A DNA stretch of 36,900 bases from a bacterium UBP6_UBA1196. Lineage in GTDB: Bacteria; UBP6; UBA1177. This document shows, one piece after another, positions 1 through 7,955 of this stretch (position 1 is the stretch's first letter; the number at the start of each line of letters is the position of its first letter). The stretch is taken from contig DBYC01000033.1 of assembly GCA_002310035.1 (NCBI GenBank), forward strand, positions 1 through 36,900, written 5' to 3'. The notes under the pieces were generated by a model. It ran no database searches. It saw only the letters and a list, made by a program, of their open reading frames with translations, and was not told the origin of the DNA. Made by a program: the position numbers and the translations under genes.

Positions 1-43
1 AACTTCACACAACTTCACAATTCAGTTCACTGTTTTGTGAAGT
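1..43. repeat. Short direct and inverted repeats at the left edge
   Basis: AACTTCACA occurs twice in direct orientation (1-9 and 11-19). Its inverted partner TGTGAAGT lies at 36-43, giving an 8-bp stem (12-19 with 36-43) around a 16-nt loop. There is no long T-run to make it a convincing terminator. It lies just downstream of the leftward promoter-like element at 93-126, so it could be leader or operator structure of a gene beyond the left edge. Confidence 0.4.
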
Positions 44-92
44 GGTTGCCTTTTATAAAATTAGTTTATTGTCATCATAAGCAAACAGCACG

Positions 93-126
93 ATTTTACA
101 CGAGAGAATGGGCATACAGTGCCCAA
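93..126 (-). promoter_or_regulatory. Promoter/operator element C (leftward)
   Basis: Read leftward this is a palindrome, TGGGC-N7-GCCCA at 109-125, then exactly 10 bp, then a -10 box TAAAAT (93-98). The same architecture with identical spacing occurs at 878-911 and 3425-3458. No good -35 hexamer is present; the palindrome is centred near -31 and covers the -35 region, so a bound regulator must either block or replace -35 contacts. The gene it would serve is not inside the window: I see no ribosome-binding site plus open start codon between 92 and 1. Confidence 0.6.
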
Positions 127-156
127 GGAGATAATAAAAAATCAGACTCTGTAAGT

Positions 157-777
157 TTACGACATCGGGCTGATTCTGCCGCCTATCGACTCAATGAATC
201 TCTGCACCTGACTCGATTCGTGAACTCCTGTTTTGCACCAGACGGCAAAATGCTCGCAGTTGTTGAAAACAAGGTTATAGTCACCTTTTCCGAGCTGGCT
301 TTTGGCTCTTTCGACGGTCTCTTCGGGTGAATAGAGGGTGAGTTCGTTGTCGAAAAAGGAATCAATAGCAAGTTTGAAAAGTCCCGCGAAGTCAAAAAGT
401 TCGGGATTTTCGACATAATCGCGGTAAGCTTCGAAATCTACGACAAAAACATTCGATGCTCCGTTTTTGAACTGCGAGAGAGTTGCTCTGCGGACGCGGA
501 TGTCGCCGCCGAAATCGCTCCCTTCATTGGAAAAATGGATAACTTTGCCGCGTCCGGTGTATATGCCGTAATGGTCGTAAACACCGCCGATCCTGTGGAC
601 ACCGATTACATCGCCTTTTTTGAGTCCCGAATCAGAGACCGTGCGGATGAAATCACAGCTCTTTTTGCGGGATTTTTTTGGAATTATGGGACATTTTGCA
701 ATAATTGTCGGAGCAATAAGCTCTACCGGACTTTTTGTTCTGCCGAAACCACCGAAACCTGAACCAAAAATACTCAT
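157..777 (-). CDS. LRAT-domain (NlpC/P60-fold) protein
   Basis: The protein has 206 residues. The central part matches the lecithin:retinol acyltransferase-like (LRAT) fold, a permuted NlpC/P60 papain-like fold. It has GDVIGVHR at 55-62, the first histidine in DHYGIYTG (H69), a second histidine at VIHFSN (H81), and the nucleophile in NNCEHFAVW (C174). Family members use the Cys-His pair for acyl transfer or thioester/amide hydrolysis; the substrate here is unknown. There is no signal peptide, but the first 12 residues are Gly/Phe-rich. The start is supported by AGGAGG 7 nt upstream. It is preceded by element B (878-911) and lies next to a HEPN/MNT pair, which suggests a stress or defence role. 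Domain identification is firm, biological role is inference. Confidence 0.85.
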   Translation of the reverse strand: MSIFGSGFGGFGRTKSPVELIAPTIIAKCPIIPKKSRKKSCDFIRTVSDSGLKKGDVIGVHRIGGVYDHYGIYTGRGKVIHFSNEGSDFGGDIRVRRATLSQFKNGASNVFVVDFEAYRDYVENPELFDFAGLFKLAIDSFFDNELTLYSPEETVERAKSQLGKGDYNLVFNNCEHFAVWCKTGVHESSQVQRFIESIGGRISPMS

Positions 778-828
778 TTAATTCCTCCTGAAAATAAAAA
801 ATAAGCAATTACGCTACTATAAAGCGTT

Positions 829-856
829 GGAAAAACCGTTTTTCCGAAAATTTTCG
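829..856. other. Leader hairpins upstream of the LRAT gene
   Basis: GGAAAAA-CCG-TTTTTCC (829-845) is a perfect 7-bp hairpin with a 3-nt loop, and overlapping CGAAAATTTTCG (845-856) is a perfect 12-bp palindrome. Both lie in the predicted 5' leader (about 94 nt) between the -10 box of element B and the LRAT start codon. They could stabilise the leader or be incidental A/T symmetry. Confidence 0.35.
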
Positions 857-877
857 AAAAAAAAGTTTACAGAAGTG

Positions 878-911
878 ATTATAAACGCCTGGGTGGGCAC
901 ATAATGCCCAA
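878..911 (-). promoter_or_regulatory. Promoter/operator element B (LRAT gene)
   Basis: Read leftward: palindrome TGGGC-N7-GCCCA at 894-910, 10-bp gap, perfect TATAAT at 883-878. The predicted transcript start is near 871, about 94 nt before the LRAT start codon at 777. Spacing and palindrome arms are the same as in elements A and C. It lies between the HEPN stop (946) and the LRAT gene, so the LRAT gene probably has its own start site inside the larger minus-strand block. Confidence 0.7.
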
Positions 912-945
912 GGGTAAAAAATTTTTATTTTTTTGAGATGATTAA

Positions 946-1392
946 CTATTTGATAATGACACCTTTAGCCCACTCCAGAATTTTGGAGGCCTGAGCGACA
1001 GCGGTTTTTGCCATATATTCATCGACTTCGATTTCATTGGGGTATCGAGGCATTACGCCGTATTTCGTCAGATTGTCGGCATAATCCAGAAGCGTTTCAG
1101 AAATTTCGACACCAGTTTTTTCTTTTACGGAGTTATGTACCTGATTCATAAGAAAGGATATATCGTGTACTTTCGGCATTCCGCCGCGATTTCCGAAATA
1201 CACAATCACGGCTTTTACCGCTTTTTCGGCTGCCTGCTGGCTGTGGTAGCATATAATTTCGAGCGGCAACGGGTAAAACGCACCGTTCAACAGATGATCA
1301 GCGGTATTAAAATCCATGTCGGCATAAGCCAACCATGCTTTTACTTCCGCCATTTTCTGTTCCAAATTCAAATTTTCGTTGTTGTTTTCCAT
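946..1392 (-). CDS. HEPN-domain protein (toxin partner of MNT)
   Basis: The protein has 148 residues, the usual length for stand-alone HEPN proteins. The hallmark helix CYHSQQAAEKAVKA is at about 48-61, followed by VHDISFL and the family's late RYPN motif near 115. HEPN proteins paired with minimal nucleotidyltransferases (MNT) form two-gene modules in which HEPN is usually the toxin (RNase-like or AMPylated) and MNT the neutralising enzyme. The canonical R-X4-6-H RNase motif is not evident, so RNase activity is uncertain. The start is preceded by AGAGG overlapping the end of the MNT gene; the 12-nt gap implies co-translation with MNT. It is the last gene of the WYL-led run. Confidence 0.85.
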   Translation of the reverse strand: MENNNENLNLEQKMAEVKAWLAYADMDFNTADHLLNGAFYPLPLEIICYHSQQAAEKAVKAVIVYFGNRGGMPKVHDISFLMNQVHNSVKEKTGVEISETLLDYADNLTKYGVMPRYPNEIEVDEYMAKTAVAQASKILEWAKGVIIK

Positions 1393-1404
1393 GCTGATTC
1401 CTCT

Positions 1405-1767
1405 TTAATTCAGCTCATACAGAAGTTTTCCGTTTCTCGCGACCTCGCCTTCGACATAAAGCGTATCATTTGAATTGCTGTATTTGTCAAATCTCGTTTT
1501 TGTTCCGACAACGATGTCAACAGGTCTTTTTCTGAGATATCTGATTGCTTTGTAAGCCTCAGTGGAAACATCGGCGACATTCCGGTTGTCGTCAACAACA
1601 ATATAAAAATCAAAATCGCTCTCTTTATTGTCTGTTCCGGCCGCAAAAGAACCAAAAAGAAAAATTTTGACCGGCTTCAGTTTTTCAACAAAACACTTGA
1701 TTATTTCCATAATATTTTCAGATGCTTCTTTGTCTTTGATGCTCAAAAGTACCGCATTTCCAAACAT
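1405..1767 (-). CDS. MNT-type nucleotidyltransferase (antitoxin partner)
   Basis: The protein has 120 residues. It has the polymerase-beta-fold nucleotidyltransferase signature G-S-X10-D-X-D (G39, S40, D51, D53) and a plausible third acidic residue in RPVDIVV (D84). Small MNT proteins of this type modify or bind the adjacent HEPN protein and act as antitoxins. The start at 1767 is backed by GGAGG 8 nt upstream; M20 is an alternative start but lacks such a site. The gene follows the 193-aa unknown gene by 66 bp and precedes HEPN by 12 bp. Catalytic residues appear complete. Confidence 0.85.
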   Translation of the reverse strand: MFGNAVLLSIKDKEASENIMEIIKCFVEKLKPVKIFLFGSFAAGTDNKESDFDFYIVVDDNRNVADVSTEAYKAIRYLRKRPVDIVVGTKTRFDKYSNSNDTLYVEGEVARNGKLLYELN

Positions 1768-1833
1768 ATCGGTGACCTCCGTTCAAAAAACCTAATTCTT
1801 TTACCATATTATCGGATTTTTGTCGAGTTATTC

Positions 1834-2415
1834 CTAAGATTTTTTTCTTCGTTTCTTCCGGCTTGCCACATATTCACTGCGGAGCTCGTCGGTTTCTTCG
1901 AGAGAGCCGTTTCCATTCTGGAGTTTTACCGCACTTCTGAGAAAGCGTGCTTCGACTGAATCTTCATCAAGTTCGGCGTATTCGATCCAGAGAGGGTTCG
2001 GATGTCCGTGCCTGAAAAAGCCGTCTTCTGGCGAGAGAAAATCGACAGTTGTCGCAACATCGGTGAAATCAACAAAACCTTTGAGGTCGGTTTTTGCCCT
2101 TTTGTCGAAATTCCAGAATTCCTCGTCATCTTTCGGAGACCACATTATTCCGATTTCAGGTTTTCGGTTTTTGAATCTTTTGTCACAGACGGTGACGATA
2201 TCGCCTTTTCTGAAAGGATGCGGCAGAGTGACATAGTTTTGTTCGGCATAGACGCTGTCAGCCTCGTCTTTATTCTTCGGCTTGATGTAGCGGCGCAGGA
2301 TATCGCGCTCGTGCTCATCAAACTGCCAGTTTATTTTCACTAAATATTCACGCACCGCCTTTGACGGGATCATCGCGATTATTTCTTCATTTGTCGGGAT
2401 TTTGCTTTCAGTCAT
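1834..2415 (-). CDS. Hypothetical protein, 193 aa, in the WYL operon
   Basis: I do not recognise a named family. The protein is soluble, rich in charged residues, with an N-terminal helical part (IPSKAVREYLVKINWQFDEH, residues about 17-36), a middle segment with FRKGDIVTV typical of a small beta-barrel edge, and a very basic C-terminus (SRKKRRKKS). The N-terminal motif resembles small hypothetical proteins I have seen in accessory regions, but I cannot name the family. It starts 9 bp after the WYL regulator stop, so the two are surely co-transcribed and possibly translationally coupled. No membrane segment or signal peptide. Confidence 0.75.
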   Translation of the reverse strand: MTESKIPTNEEIIAMIPSKAVREYLVKINWQFDEHERDILRRYIKPKNKDEADSVYAEQNYVTLPHPFRKGDIVTVCDKRFKNRKPEIGIMWSPKDDEEFWNFDKRAKTDLKGFVDFTDVATTVDFLSPEDGFFRHGHPNPLWIEYAELDEDSVEARFLRSAVKLQNGNGSLEETDELRSEYVASRKKRRKKS

Positions 2416-2424
2416 TGCGAACTC

Positions 2425-3393
2425 CTATTTCTTGCAGAACTTTTCATATAGCGTTCTGATCCTTTCGAGCCACTTTTCACGCAGAGCGGGCGGAGAAACG
2501 ATCTCGCTGTCGGGAGAGTAGGAGAGGACTCTTGCCAGGATCTCCTTGTCCCGGTCGCCGACAGGAAGGGTTATCTCAAGGCATTTTTTTCCATTGATGA
2601 CACAGTCGTTCACCTTCTGGTTTTTGTGCCAGATCTGATTCCTGACATAGTAATACGCAGGTTCGAAAACGCGGATCACTGCCTCTGAACTTGTTTCAGA
2701 CTTGAACATTCCGAAAGAGCCGTCAATATATTCGTCAAGTTCCTTTTGGGTTACTGGATATTCAAAAGCGCTCTCGGTGAGCCTGCTCGATGTAAAACGC
2801 GAAATAAGAAAGACACGCAGAGCCTTTCTTGTGCGGCAAAATGCTATGAGATACCACTTTCCGAGGTAGTTCATCAATTTGAGCGGCTCGATAACGCGGG
2901 TGCTTTCCTCGCCGTCAGCGTTGATATACGAAATTTCGATACAGCGTTTCATCATAAACGATTCGAGAATGTTCCTGAAATCCTTGAGATCCATGCAGTC
3001 GACATCCGAAGAATCGTAAGAAATGTTGTCCATGATCTCGTCAAAATTCGCCGGGATGTAAGTTGCGATATTCGCTAAAATTTCCTGTGAAATCACAGGG
3101 ATATAGGAAAGTCCGTTGAGTTTGAAAGAATCACTCAGACGCTTTACGAAAATGTAGTAAAGGACTGCATCTTCAAGCGAATCGAAAAGCATGTCGAACG
3201 GTGTTTCATAGACATATCCGCCGACACTCTGCCTGTATTTTATCGGCGCCGAAAGAAAATCGCGCATATACTCGATATCGCGTTTCACCGTGTCGATGTG
3301 CACCTCAAAACGGTCGGCGACCTCCTTTCTTGTGACGAAACCTTTGGTTTTGATCGCGTGGTTGATGTAAACGACTCTTTCAAGATTTGACAT
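2425..3393 (-). CDS. WYL-domain transcriptional regulator
   Basis: The protein has 322 residues. An N-terminal winged HTH spans about 1-60, with TRKEVADRFEVHIDTVKRDIE (HTH around 21-41) and a wing ending in GGYVYE. A WYL domain follows at about 145-225, with the name motif at W180-Y181-L182 in GKWYLIAF and the ligand-binding IEPL segment just before. A C-terminal WCX-like extension closes the protein. WYL proteins sense nucleotides or oligonucleotides and regulate DNA-damage or phage-defence genes (BrxR and CapW are known cases, binding palindromic operators). It is the first gene after element A and so is likely autoregulated. AGGAGG lies upstream of the start codon. Confidence 0.9.
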   Translation of the reverse strand: MSNLERVVYINHAIKTKGFVTRKEVADRFEVHIDTVKRDIEYMRDFLSAPIKYRQSVGGYVYETPFDMLFDSLEDAVLYYIFVKRLSDSFKLNGLSYIPVISQEILANIATYIPANFDEIMDNISYDSSDVDCMDLKDFRNILESFMMKRCIEISYINADGEESTRVIEPLKLMNYLGKWYLIAFCRTRKALRVFLISRFTSSRLTESAFEYPVTQKELDEYIDGSFGMFKSETSSEAVIRVFEPAYYYVRNQIWHKNQKVNDCVINGKKCLEITLPVGDRDKEILARVLSYSPDSEIVSPPALREKWLERIRTLYEKFCKK

Positions 3394-3424
3394 TTTTTCC
3401 TCCTAAAACAACAAAAACGGGCAA

Positions 3425-3458
3425 ATTATACCCGAGAGGTTGGGCGTATAATGCCCAA
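3425..3458 (-). promoter_or_regulatory. Promoter/operator element A (WYL operon)
   Basis: Read leftward: palindrome TTGGGC-N7-GCCCAA (3440-3458, the most perfect copy), 10-bp gap, perfect TATAAT (3430-3425). The predicted transcript start is near 3418, giving a short leader of about 25 nt to the WYL start codon at 3393. The opposite strand of the N7 spacer also contains TATAAT (3447-3452), so weak rightward activity is conceivable. The rest of the 3394-3538 gap is A/T-rich and shows no hairpin terminator for the upstream peptidase gene. Confidence 0.7.
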
Positions 3459-3538
3459 GCTGAGAAAAAATGTAAAAAAATTGTGAAAAAATCTGATGAT
3501 TACTAAAAAAGTTAAAAATTTTTGATTATTGCGAAAAT

Positions 3539-5335
3539 TTAAAGCAGTTCTTTGAGCTGCTGAAGCTTTTCAACGAAAACTTTCTCGAACATTTTGTAAG
3601 GCGCGATATCGGTCATGTCGACACCAGCGTCTTTGAGGATCTCGATAGGCGGTTTCGATGTTCCGGCTTTTAAAAATCCGTTGATGTACTGTTCCGCCGG
3701 GATCTTGCCGCTTCTTACGCCTTCAGCGAGCGACAGCGCGCCGATGAAACCGACGACATACTTGTAAACGTAGTAGTTGTAGTAGAAATGAGGAACGAAA
3801 GCCCACTCGTTCTTGTAGAGCTCATCGATCTTCATGAGACCGTATTCCTCGCCGTAGTATCTGCTCAGAGTCTGACCGTAGATACCGTTGAGGAATTCTG
3901 GAGTGAGAACTTCTCCCGCTTCGACTTTTTTGTAGATCGCGTCTTCGAACTCTGCGAACTGCATCTGTCTGAAAACGGTAGCTCTCGCCATTTCGATGAA
4001 GTGGTTAAGGAGGAATTTTTTCTCTTCTTTATCCTGAGTAGTATCGATGAGGCGGTTGATGAGCATGATTTCGTTGAAGGTGCTTGCGACTTCGGCTACA
4101 AAAATCGTGTACTGCGACTTTTCGTAAGGCTGGAACTTGTTGGAGTAGTATGAATGGATCGCGTGCCCCATCTCGTGAGCTAGCGTTGAAGCCGAATTGT
4201 AGTCGTCGATGTGGTTGAGGAGAACGTAAGGATGTGTGTCGTAAGCCATGCCTTCCATGTACGCGCCGCTTACTTTGCCTTCGTTCGGATAGATGTCGAC
4301 CCAGCCGTTTGCCGGATCCATAGCCTCGGCGATAGCTTTTCTGTATTCGTCGGTCATGCAGGACATCGCTTCGTTTACGAGTTTTACGGAATCTTCATAG
4401 GTGTAAACTCTGCTGTTGCCGCCTTTTACCATCGTCGCGTAAATATCGTGGTAGCCCTGATCGGGAATATTGAGGACTTCCTTTTTGAGAGCCAGATATT
4501 CGTGAAGTGCCGGCAGAATGGCGCGGACATTGTCACGCAGAGTGTAGAAGAAATTCGACGGAAGCTCGTTTTCCTTCATCTCCTTGTCGAGAGCGTCGGA
4601 ATATTTTCTGATCTTCGCGACTGTCGCATAGTATTTTGTCTGATAGTGGAGCATTTTCGCAAGCGAATTTTTGTAGCTGTCGTAGGTCTTCCAGAAAACG
4701 TCGAAGATCTTCTTTCTCGTTTCGCGGTTGTCGCTCTGGCGGAATCTTGCGTAAGTCTGGATATTTGCTTCCATTTTTTCGCCTTCAAGCTCGATTTCGG
4801 GGAACTTCATGTCAGCAGACGAAAAAGTCGAATAGGTTTCGTATTCGCCGAGAGCGAGTCCGCCGAACTCAGCCATGATCTTCTCTTCAGGTTCGGAGAG
4901 AGTGTGCGGCTTGTTCAGAAGAATAGCGTCGAAATATCTTGAAAAGTTACTGAAATCTGGGTCGTTTTTGAAGCCGAGCAGCTTTTCTTCGCTGTAAGAG
5001 AGAAGTTCAGGCTCCATGAAAGAACTTGCCGCCGCCATTTTTGTCATAGCTGCTGCCGCCATGCCTGAAAGTTCCTGCCATTTGCCGACGCTCATGTCGA
5101 CATCGCGGTTCCTGTCGGCGTAGCACTGAAGTTTGGCGCCTCTTCTCATGGCATCGCTTGAAACTTTGAGAGCTTTGAGAAGAGTTTCCTTTTCACCGAG
5201 TTTTCCGGCGAATTTCACGATCTCGGCAGCGTCTTTTTCAAGGCACTGGAACTCATTCGCGACTTCTTCTTCGTTTTTGTAAAGGTGGCTCGTCTGCCAG
5301 CAGTTTTTTGGGTCGACTTCATTTCTTTTTTGCAT
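3539..5335 (-). CDS. pepF: Oligoendopeptidase F family M3B metallopeptidase
   Basis: The protein has 598 residues, the normal size for PepF. The zinc site HEMGH (H387, E388, H391) lies in TLAHEMGHAIHS, with the third ligand likely E415 in FVAEVAST; the C-terminal region (FYNYYVYKYVVGF) also fits M3B. The enzyme degrades short peptides in the cytoplasm. An upstream ATG (5455) would add 40 residues overlapping the neighbouring gene; I prefer 5335 because GGAG sits 8 nt upstream and the protein then begins like family members. Last gene of the typA operon, 28 bp after the beta-barrel gene. Confidence 0.93.
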   Translation of the reverse strand: MQKRNEVDPKNCWQTSHLYKNEEEVANEFQCLEKDAAEIVKFAGKLGEKETLLKALKVSSDAMRRGAKLQCYADRNRDVDMSVGKWQELSGMAAAAMTKMAAASSFMEPELLSYSEEKLLGFKNDPDFSNFSRYFDAILLNKPHTLSEPEEKIMAEFGGLALGEYETYSTFSSADMKFPEIELEGEKMEANIQTYARFRQSDNRETRKKIFDVFWKTYDSYKNSLAKMLHYQTKYYATVAKIRKYSDALDKEMKENELPSNFFYTLRDNVRAILPALHEYLALKKEVLNIPDQGYHDIYATMVKGGNSRVYTYEDSVKLVNEAMSCMTDEYRKAIAEAMDPANGWVDIYPNEGKVSGAYMEGMAYDTHPYVLLNHIDDYNSASTLAHEMGHAIHSYYSNKFQPYEKSQYTIFVAEVASTFNEIMLINRLIDTTQDKEEKKFLLNHFIEMARATVFRQMQFAEFEDAIYKKVEAGEVLTPEFLNGIYGQTLSRYYGEEYGLMKIDELYKNEWAFVPHFYYNYYVYKYVVGFIGALSLAEGVRSGKIPAEQYINGFLKAGTSKPPIEILKDAGVDMTDIAPYKMFEKVFVEKLQQLKELL

Positions 5336-5363
5336 GTTTTTCTCCAACAAGGTTGATAAATTA

Positions 5364-6296
5364 TCAGTAATAAAAACCGAATATAAGAAGATAACCGATG
5401 TCTTTGTGTGTCGATTCGGTCTGTCCGTTGACCCTGAATTCGGCCGATCCGTCAAGGCCTATGCCTATTTTCGGACGCACAGTTCCCGCGATTTCAAACG
5501 GAATTATGTATGACATCGCGACGCTGTATTCGATAAAACTCTGTTTTACATCGGCTTTTCCGTAATAATAACTCTCTTTGTTCTGCCGCAGAACGGCCGA
5601 TTCGTATTTTTCCTGCCAGAATGCGAAGTTGGCGGCAAGCTGGACAGCGCCGAATTTTTTGAACTTGAAAAGAAGTTCGTCGCCAAGCTCGACTGCCGGG
5701 ATCTGCCATTTTGACGAATTGCTTTTATAGCCTTTTGCCGTGAGAGGCTTGAAAAAGATCTCCTGTTCGAGAAGAAGACAGTATGTCGGATAAAAGGCTA
5801 AAATGAAACGGTTGTCTATCTGCTCTGAATACTTATCAATTCTGAATTTCAGGTAGGGGAAAAGCATGTTTAGCAAAATGGTGTCATCGAAAGTGACAGT
5901 CTGATCCTTGCCGATATCGAAAAATCCGAACTCGTCGTTTTTAGTCCGTTTGTATTCAAAGGCGATGCTGAGTGAGAACAAAGCGGGCTTTTTTTCGATA
6001 TAGAAGCCGAAAATCTCGCTTCCGACAACAAATTCTTTCGAGAAAACGGCATATTTGCTGTTTTCGTATTTTTCCAGAGTGTTTTTCTCTGACGAAACAA
6101 AGTAGTCGGCGTAAAGTCCCGAGAAAAATTTTTCGTTGTAATGCCAGAGGAAATCTATCGACGGAATGAAGCCCGAAGTCTGGCTGTATTTCAAATTCAC
6201 ATTGAATCTGTTCTGCGGTTTTTCTCCGTCGTATGCAGAAAGGATAAAGAATTGAAAAAGGATGATGAATGAAAGTAATGTCCTGATTTTATTCAT
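5364..6296 (-). CDS. Putative outer-membrane beta-barrel protein
   Basis: The protein has 310 residues. It begins with a signal peptide (MNKIRTLLSFIILFQFFILSA, cleavage near residue 21) and continues with alternating hydrophobic/polar strands rich in Tyr and Phe. It ends in GFYY, an aromatic C-terminus typical of barrels assembled by the BAM complex. No named family recognised. Its start overlaps the stop of the upstream lipoprotein gene (TAATG), implying translational coupling, so the two products may act together at the envelope. Confidence 0.7.
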   Translation of the reverse strand: MNKIRTLLSFIILFQFFILSAYDGEKPQNRFNVNLKYSQTSGFIPSIDFLWHYNEKFFSGLYADYFVSSEKNTLEKYENSKYAVFSKEFVVGSEIFGFYIEKKPALFSLSIAFEYKRTKNDEFGFFDIGKDQTVTFDDTILLNMLFPYLKFRIDKYSEQIDNRFILAFYPTYCLLLEQEIFFKPLTAKGYKSNSSKWQIPAVELGDELLFKFKKFGAVQLAANFAFWQEKYESAVLRQNKESYYYGKADVKQSFIEYSVAMSYIIPFEIAGTVRPKIGIGLDGSAEFRVNGQTESTHKDIGYLLIFGFYY

Positions 6297-7945
6297 TATT
6301 TGCTCATGTCTATGATCCAGAAGTCAATATCTTTTTCACCTTTGTTGAGGTAAGATGTTATCTGTGAGTTCATGTGAATTGTTTTAGCTTGTGATTCCAG
6401 ATTATTTGGTTCATAACTGGTGATAATATCAGGATTTTTCTTTTCGGACTGCCATTTTTCGTCATCCCATGTTCCGACACCTATCCCATAAGCTCCTTCC
6501 TCGTTTAAGGAAAGGCTCTGCGCGATAAGTTTGTATTTCGCATCGGGGCGGTAGGGGACCCAGACAACATTTGACATGCTCATTATTGTACGGTGGGGAG
6601 AAAGGAGAATAAACGGATTAGACCACATATCTGAGTGAAGGTAAATCGGCACTTCTTTTTTATAGATTCTAACTGTTACGACATCTTCCCAGATCTCTCC
6701 TTTAGAATCTTTGACAGCGGCTGCGAATTCCACATCGTGGTAGGCTGCATTTTTCAGAGAGCTGATGGTGTCGAAAGGGATCGTTTCGATTGAAAAACTG
6801 TAGGAAACATTTCTGGAAGGCTCGATTGTTCCAAGAATTTCCGGTTCTGCAGTCAGTTTTACTGCACTATCGTTTGTTGTCAACGAAATCGATGTCGCAG
6901 GAGCATCGGTGTCTCCCAAATTGTGTATTTCCAGCGTAATATCATATTTGTTTCCTTTAGTGCTGTCGTTCCTGGCTTCGCTGTAAAAAAGTTGGTTCTG
7001 TGTTTTTGTGGTTTTATAGATGTATCCTTTTGAACCGAGATAGAAGTTTCCTGCATTGAGATAGTCGGAAACATTCTGCTCAACGGTTGTGTTGCCGACC
7101 GAAATGTAGTAGCCGCCTGAGACTATGCCGTTGAATTCAGTGTTACCGTTGCTGCCTGACTGCTGTTCATAAACTTCGCCTTCATCCGAAGTGTTCTCTA
7201 TGATGACATCGATTCCGCCGACGCCTGCTCCGGAAGGGGATCTCGTGAGTGAAGCTGCTCTTTTTACATTAAGTTTAAGTTTTGCGTCGGTAATACTGTT
7301 TCTGATAAGTCTGAAGGTTTCGTCGTTGGCTGTGAGTTCGATCATATTGTCGTCAATTCTGACAATGTGTGTCGGAATGACAGTGGAACTAGAGTAGGTA
7401 ATACCGTTTGTTCCGAGATAATAGTCACGGTTTTCATCGAGTCTGTGCCATTTACCACGGAAAGCTTTTTTTATTTTGGGAGCGCAGCCCGGTTCATCAT
7501 AATATGTTTTTCCGCTTTCCAGCGGGCATGTTCCGCCTTCGACTATAGCTCCGTTCGAGGCGAATGCGTTAGAACAGTTTTTGACTTGCTGCCAGACAGA
7601 TCCATTGTAGTTCTCGAGGTCGGTGCATTTTTCAATATTGCTGCCGTTGCAGCGGTAGTAGTTGGTTGAATTGCATACAGTGTTTTCAGGAAAAGAGCAT
7701 GTGCAACTTCCCGAAGAACATTTAGGAGATCCGCCCGAAGATGAGGGGCATCCTTCCGCACAGTCGGTATAAGGTTTCCACTCTTCAGAATCCCATCCGT
7801 CGCTGTGCTGGCACTCTTCTACTTTTGTTCCGTCACAGCGTTTTTCGTAAAGATTTGAACTTTCGCAACTGTCGCACGATACGAGGAATGCAAGCGAAGC
7901 GAGTGTCGCAGCCATAAAACAGTTTAAAACGGTCTTCCTGAACAT
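6296..7945 (-). CDS. Cys-rich surface lipoprotein, 549 aa
   Basis: The lipoprotein signal ends in FLVSC with lipidated Cys24. Residues about 27-150 are cysteine-rich with two copies of a pattern of the type C-[DN]-G-x3-[EI]-x-C, then Trp, then Cys-Cys pairs (compare KRCDGTKVEEC with YRCNGSNIEKC). The rest is predicted beta-rich (a PKIKKAF...WHRLDENRDYYLG segment, then Ig- or CARDB-like strands near LEIHNLGDTDAPATSISL). A longer upstream start at 8065 would overlap typA and bury the signal peptide, so I use 7945, which has GGGAGA upstream. It follows typA by 10 bp. Function unknown; probably a surface-exposed adhesion or scaffold protein. It shares the Cys module with the lipoprotein at 32379-33707. 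Confidence 0.75.
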   Translation of the reverse strand: MFRKTVLNCFMAATLASLAFLVSCDSCESSNLYEKRCDGTKVEECQHSDGWDSEEWKPYTDCAEGCPSSSGGSPKCSSGSCTCSFPENTVCNSTNYYRCNGSNIEKCTDLENYNGSVWQQVKNCSNAFASNGAIVEGGTCPLESGKTYYDEPGCAPKIKKAFRGKWHRLDENRDYYLGTNGITYSSSTVIPTHIVRIDDNMIELTANDETFRLIRNSITDAKLKLNVKRAASLTRSPSGAGVGGIDVIIENTSDEGEVYEQQSGSNGNTEFNGIVSGGYYISVGNTTVEQNVSDYLNAGNFYLGSKGYIYKTTKTQNQLFYSEARNDSTKGNKYDITLEIHNLGDTDAPATSISLTTNDSAVKLTAEPEILGTIEPSRNVSYSFSIETIPFDTISSLKNAAYHDVEFAAAVKDSKGEIWEDVVTVRIYKKEVPIYLHSDMWSNPFILLSPHRTIMSMSNVVWVPYRPDAKYKLIAQSLSLNEEGAYGIGVGTWDDEKWQSEKKNPDIITSYEPNNLESQAKTIHMNSQITSYLNKGEKDIDFWIIDMSK

Positions 7946-7955
7946 TTTTTTCTCC

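Noticed and set aside
37..330. Rightward 97-codon frame at the left edge
   Set aside because: It crosses element C and the LRAT 3' end, has no ribosome-binding site and no domain.
894..910. Sigma-54 promoter reading of the TGGGC palindromes
   Set aside because: The GG-N10-GC spacing is not met, while a TATAAT box at constant distance fits a sigma-70-type promoter.
5336..5455. Extended N-terminus of PepF
   Set aside because: Would overlap the beta-barrel gene and lacks a ribosome-binding site; the 5335 start has one.
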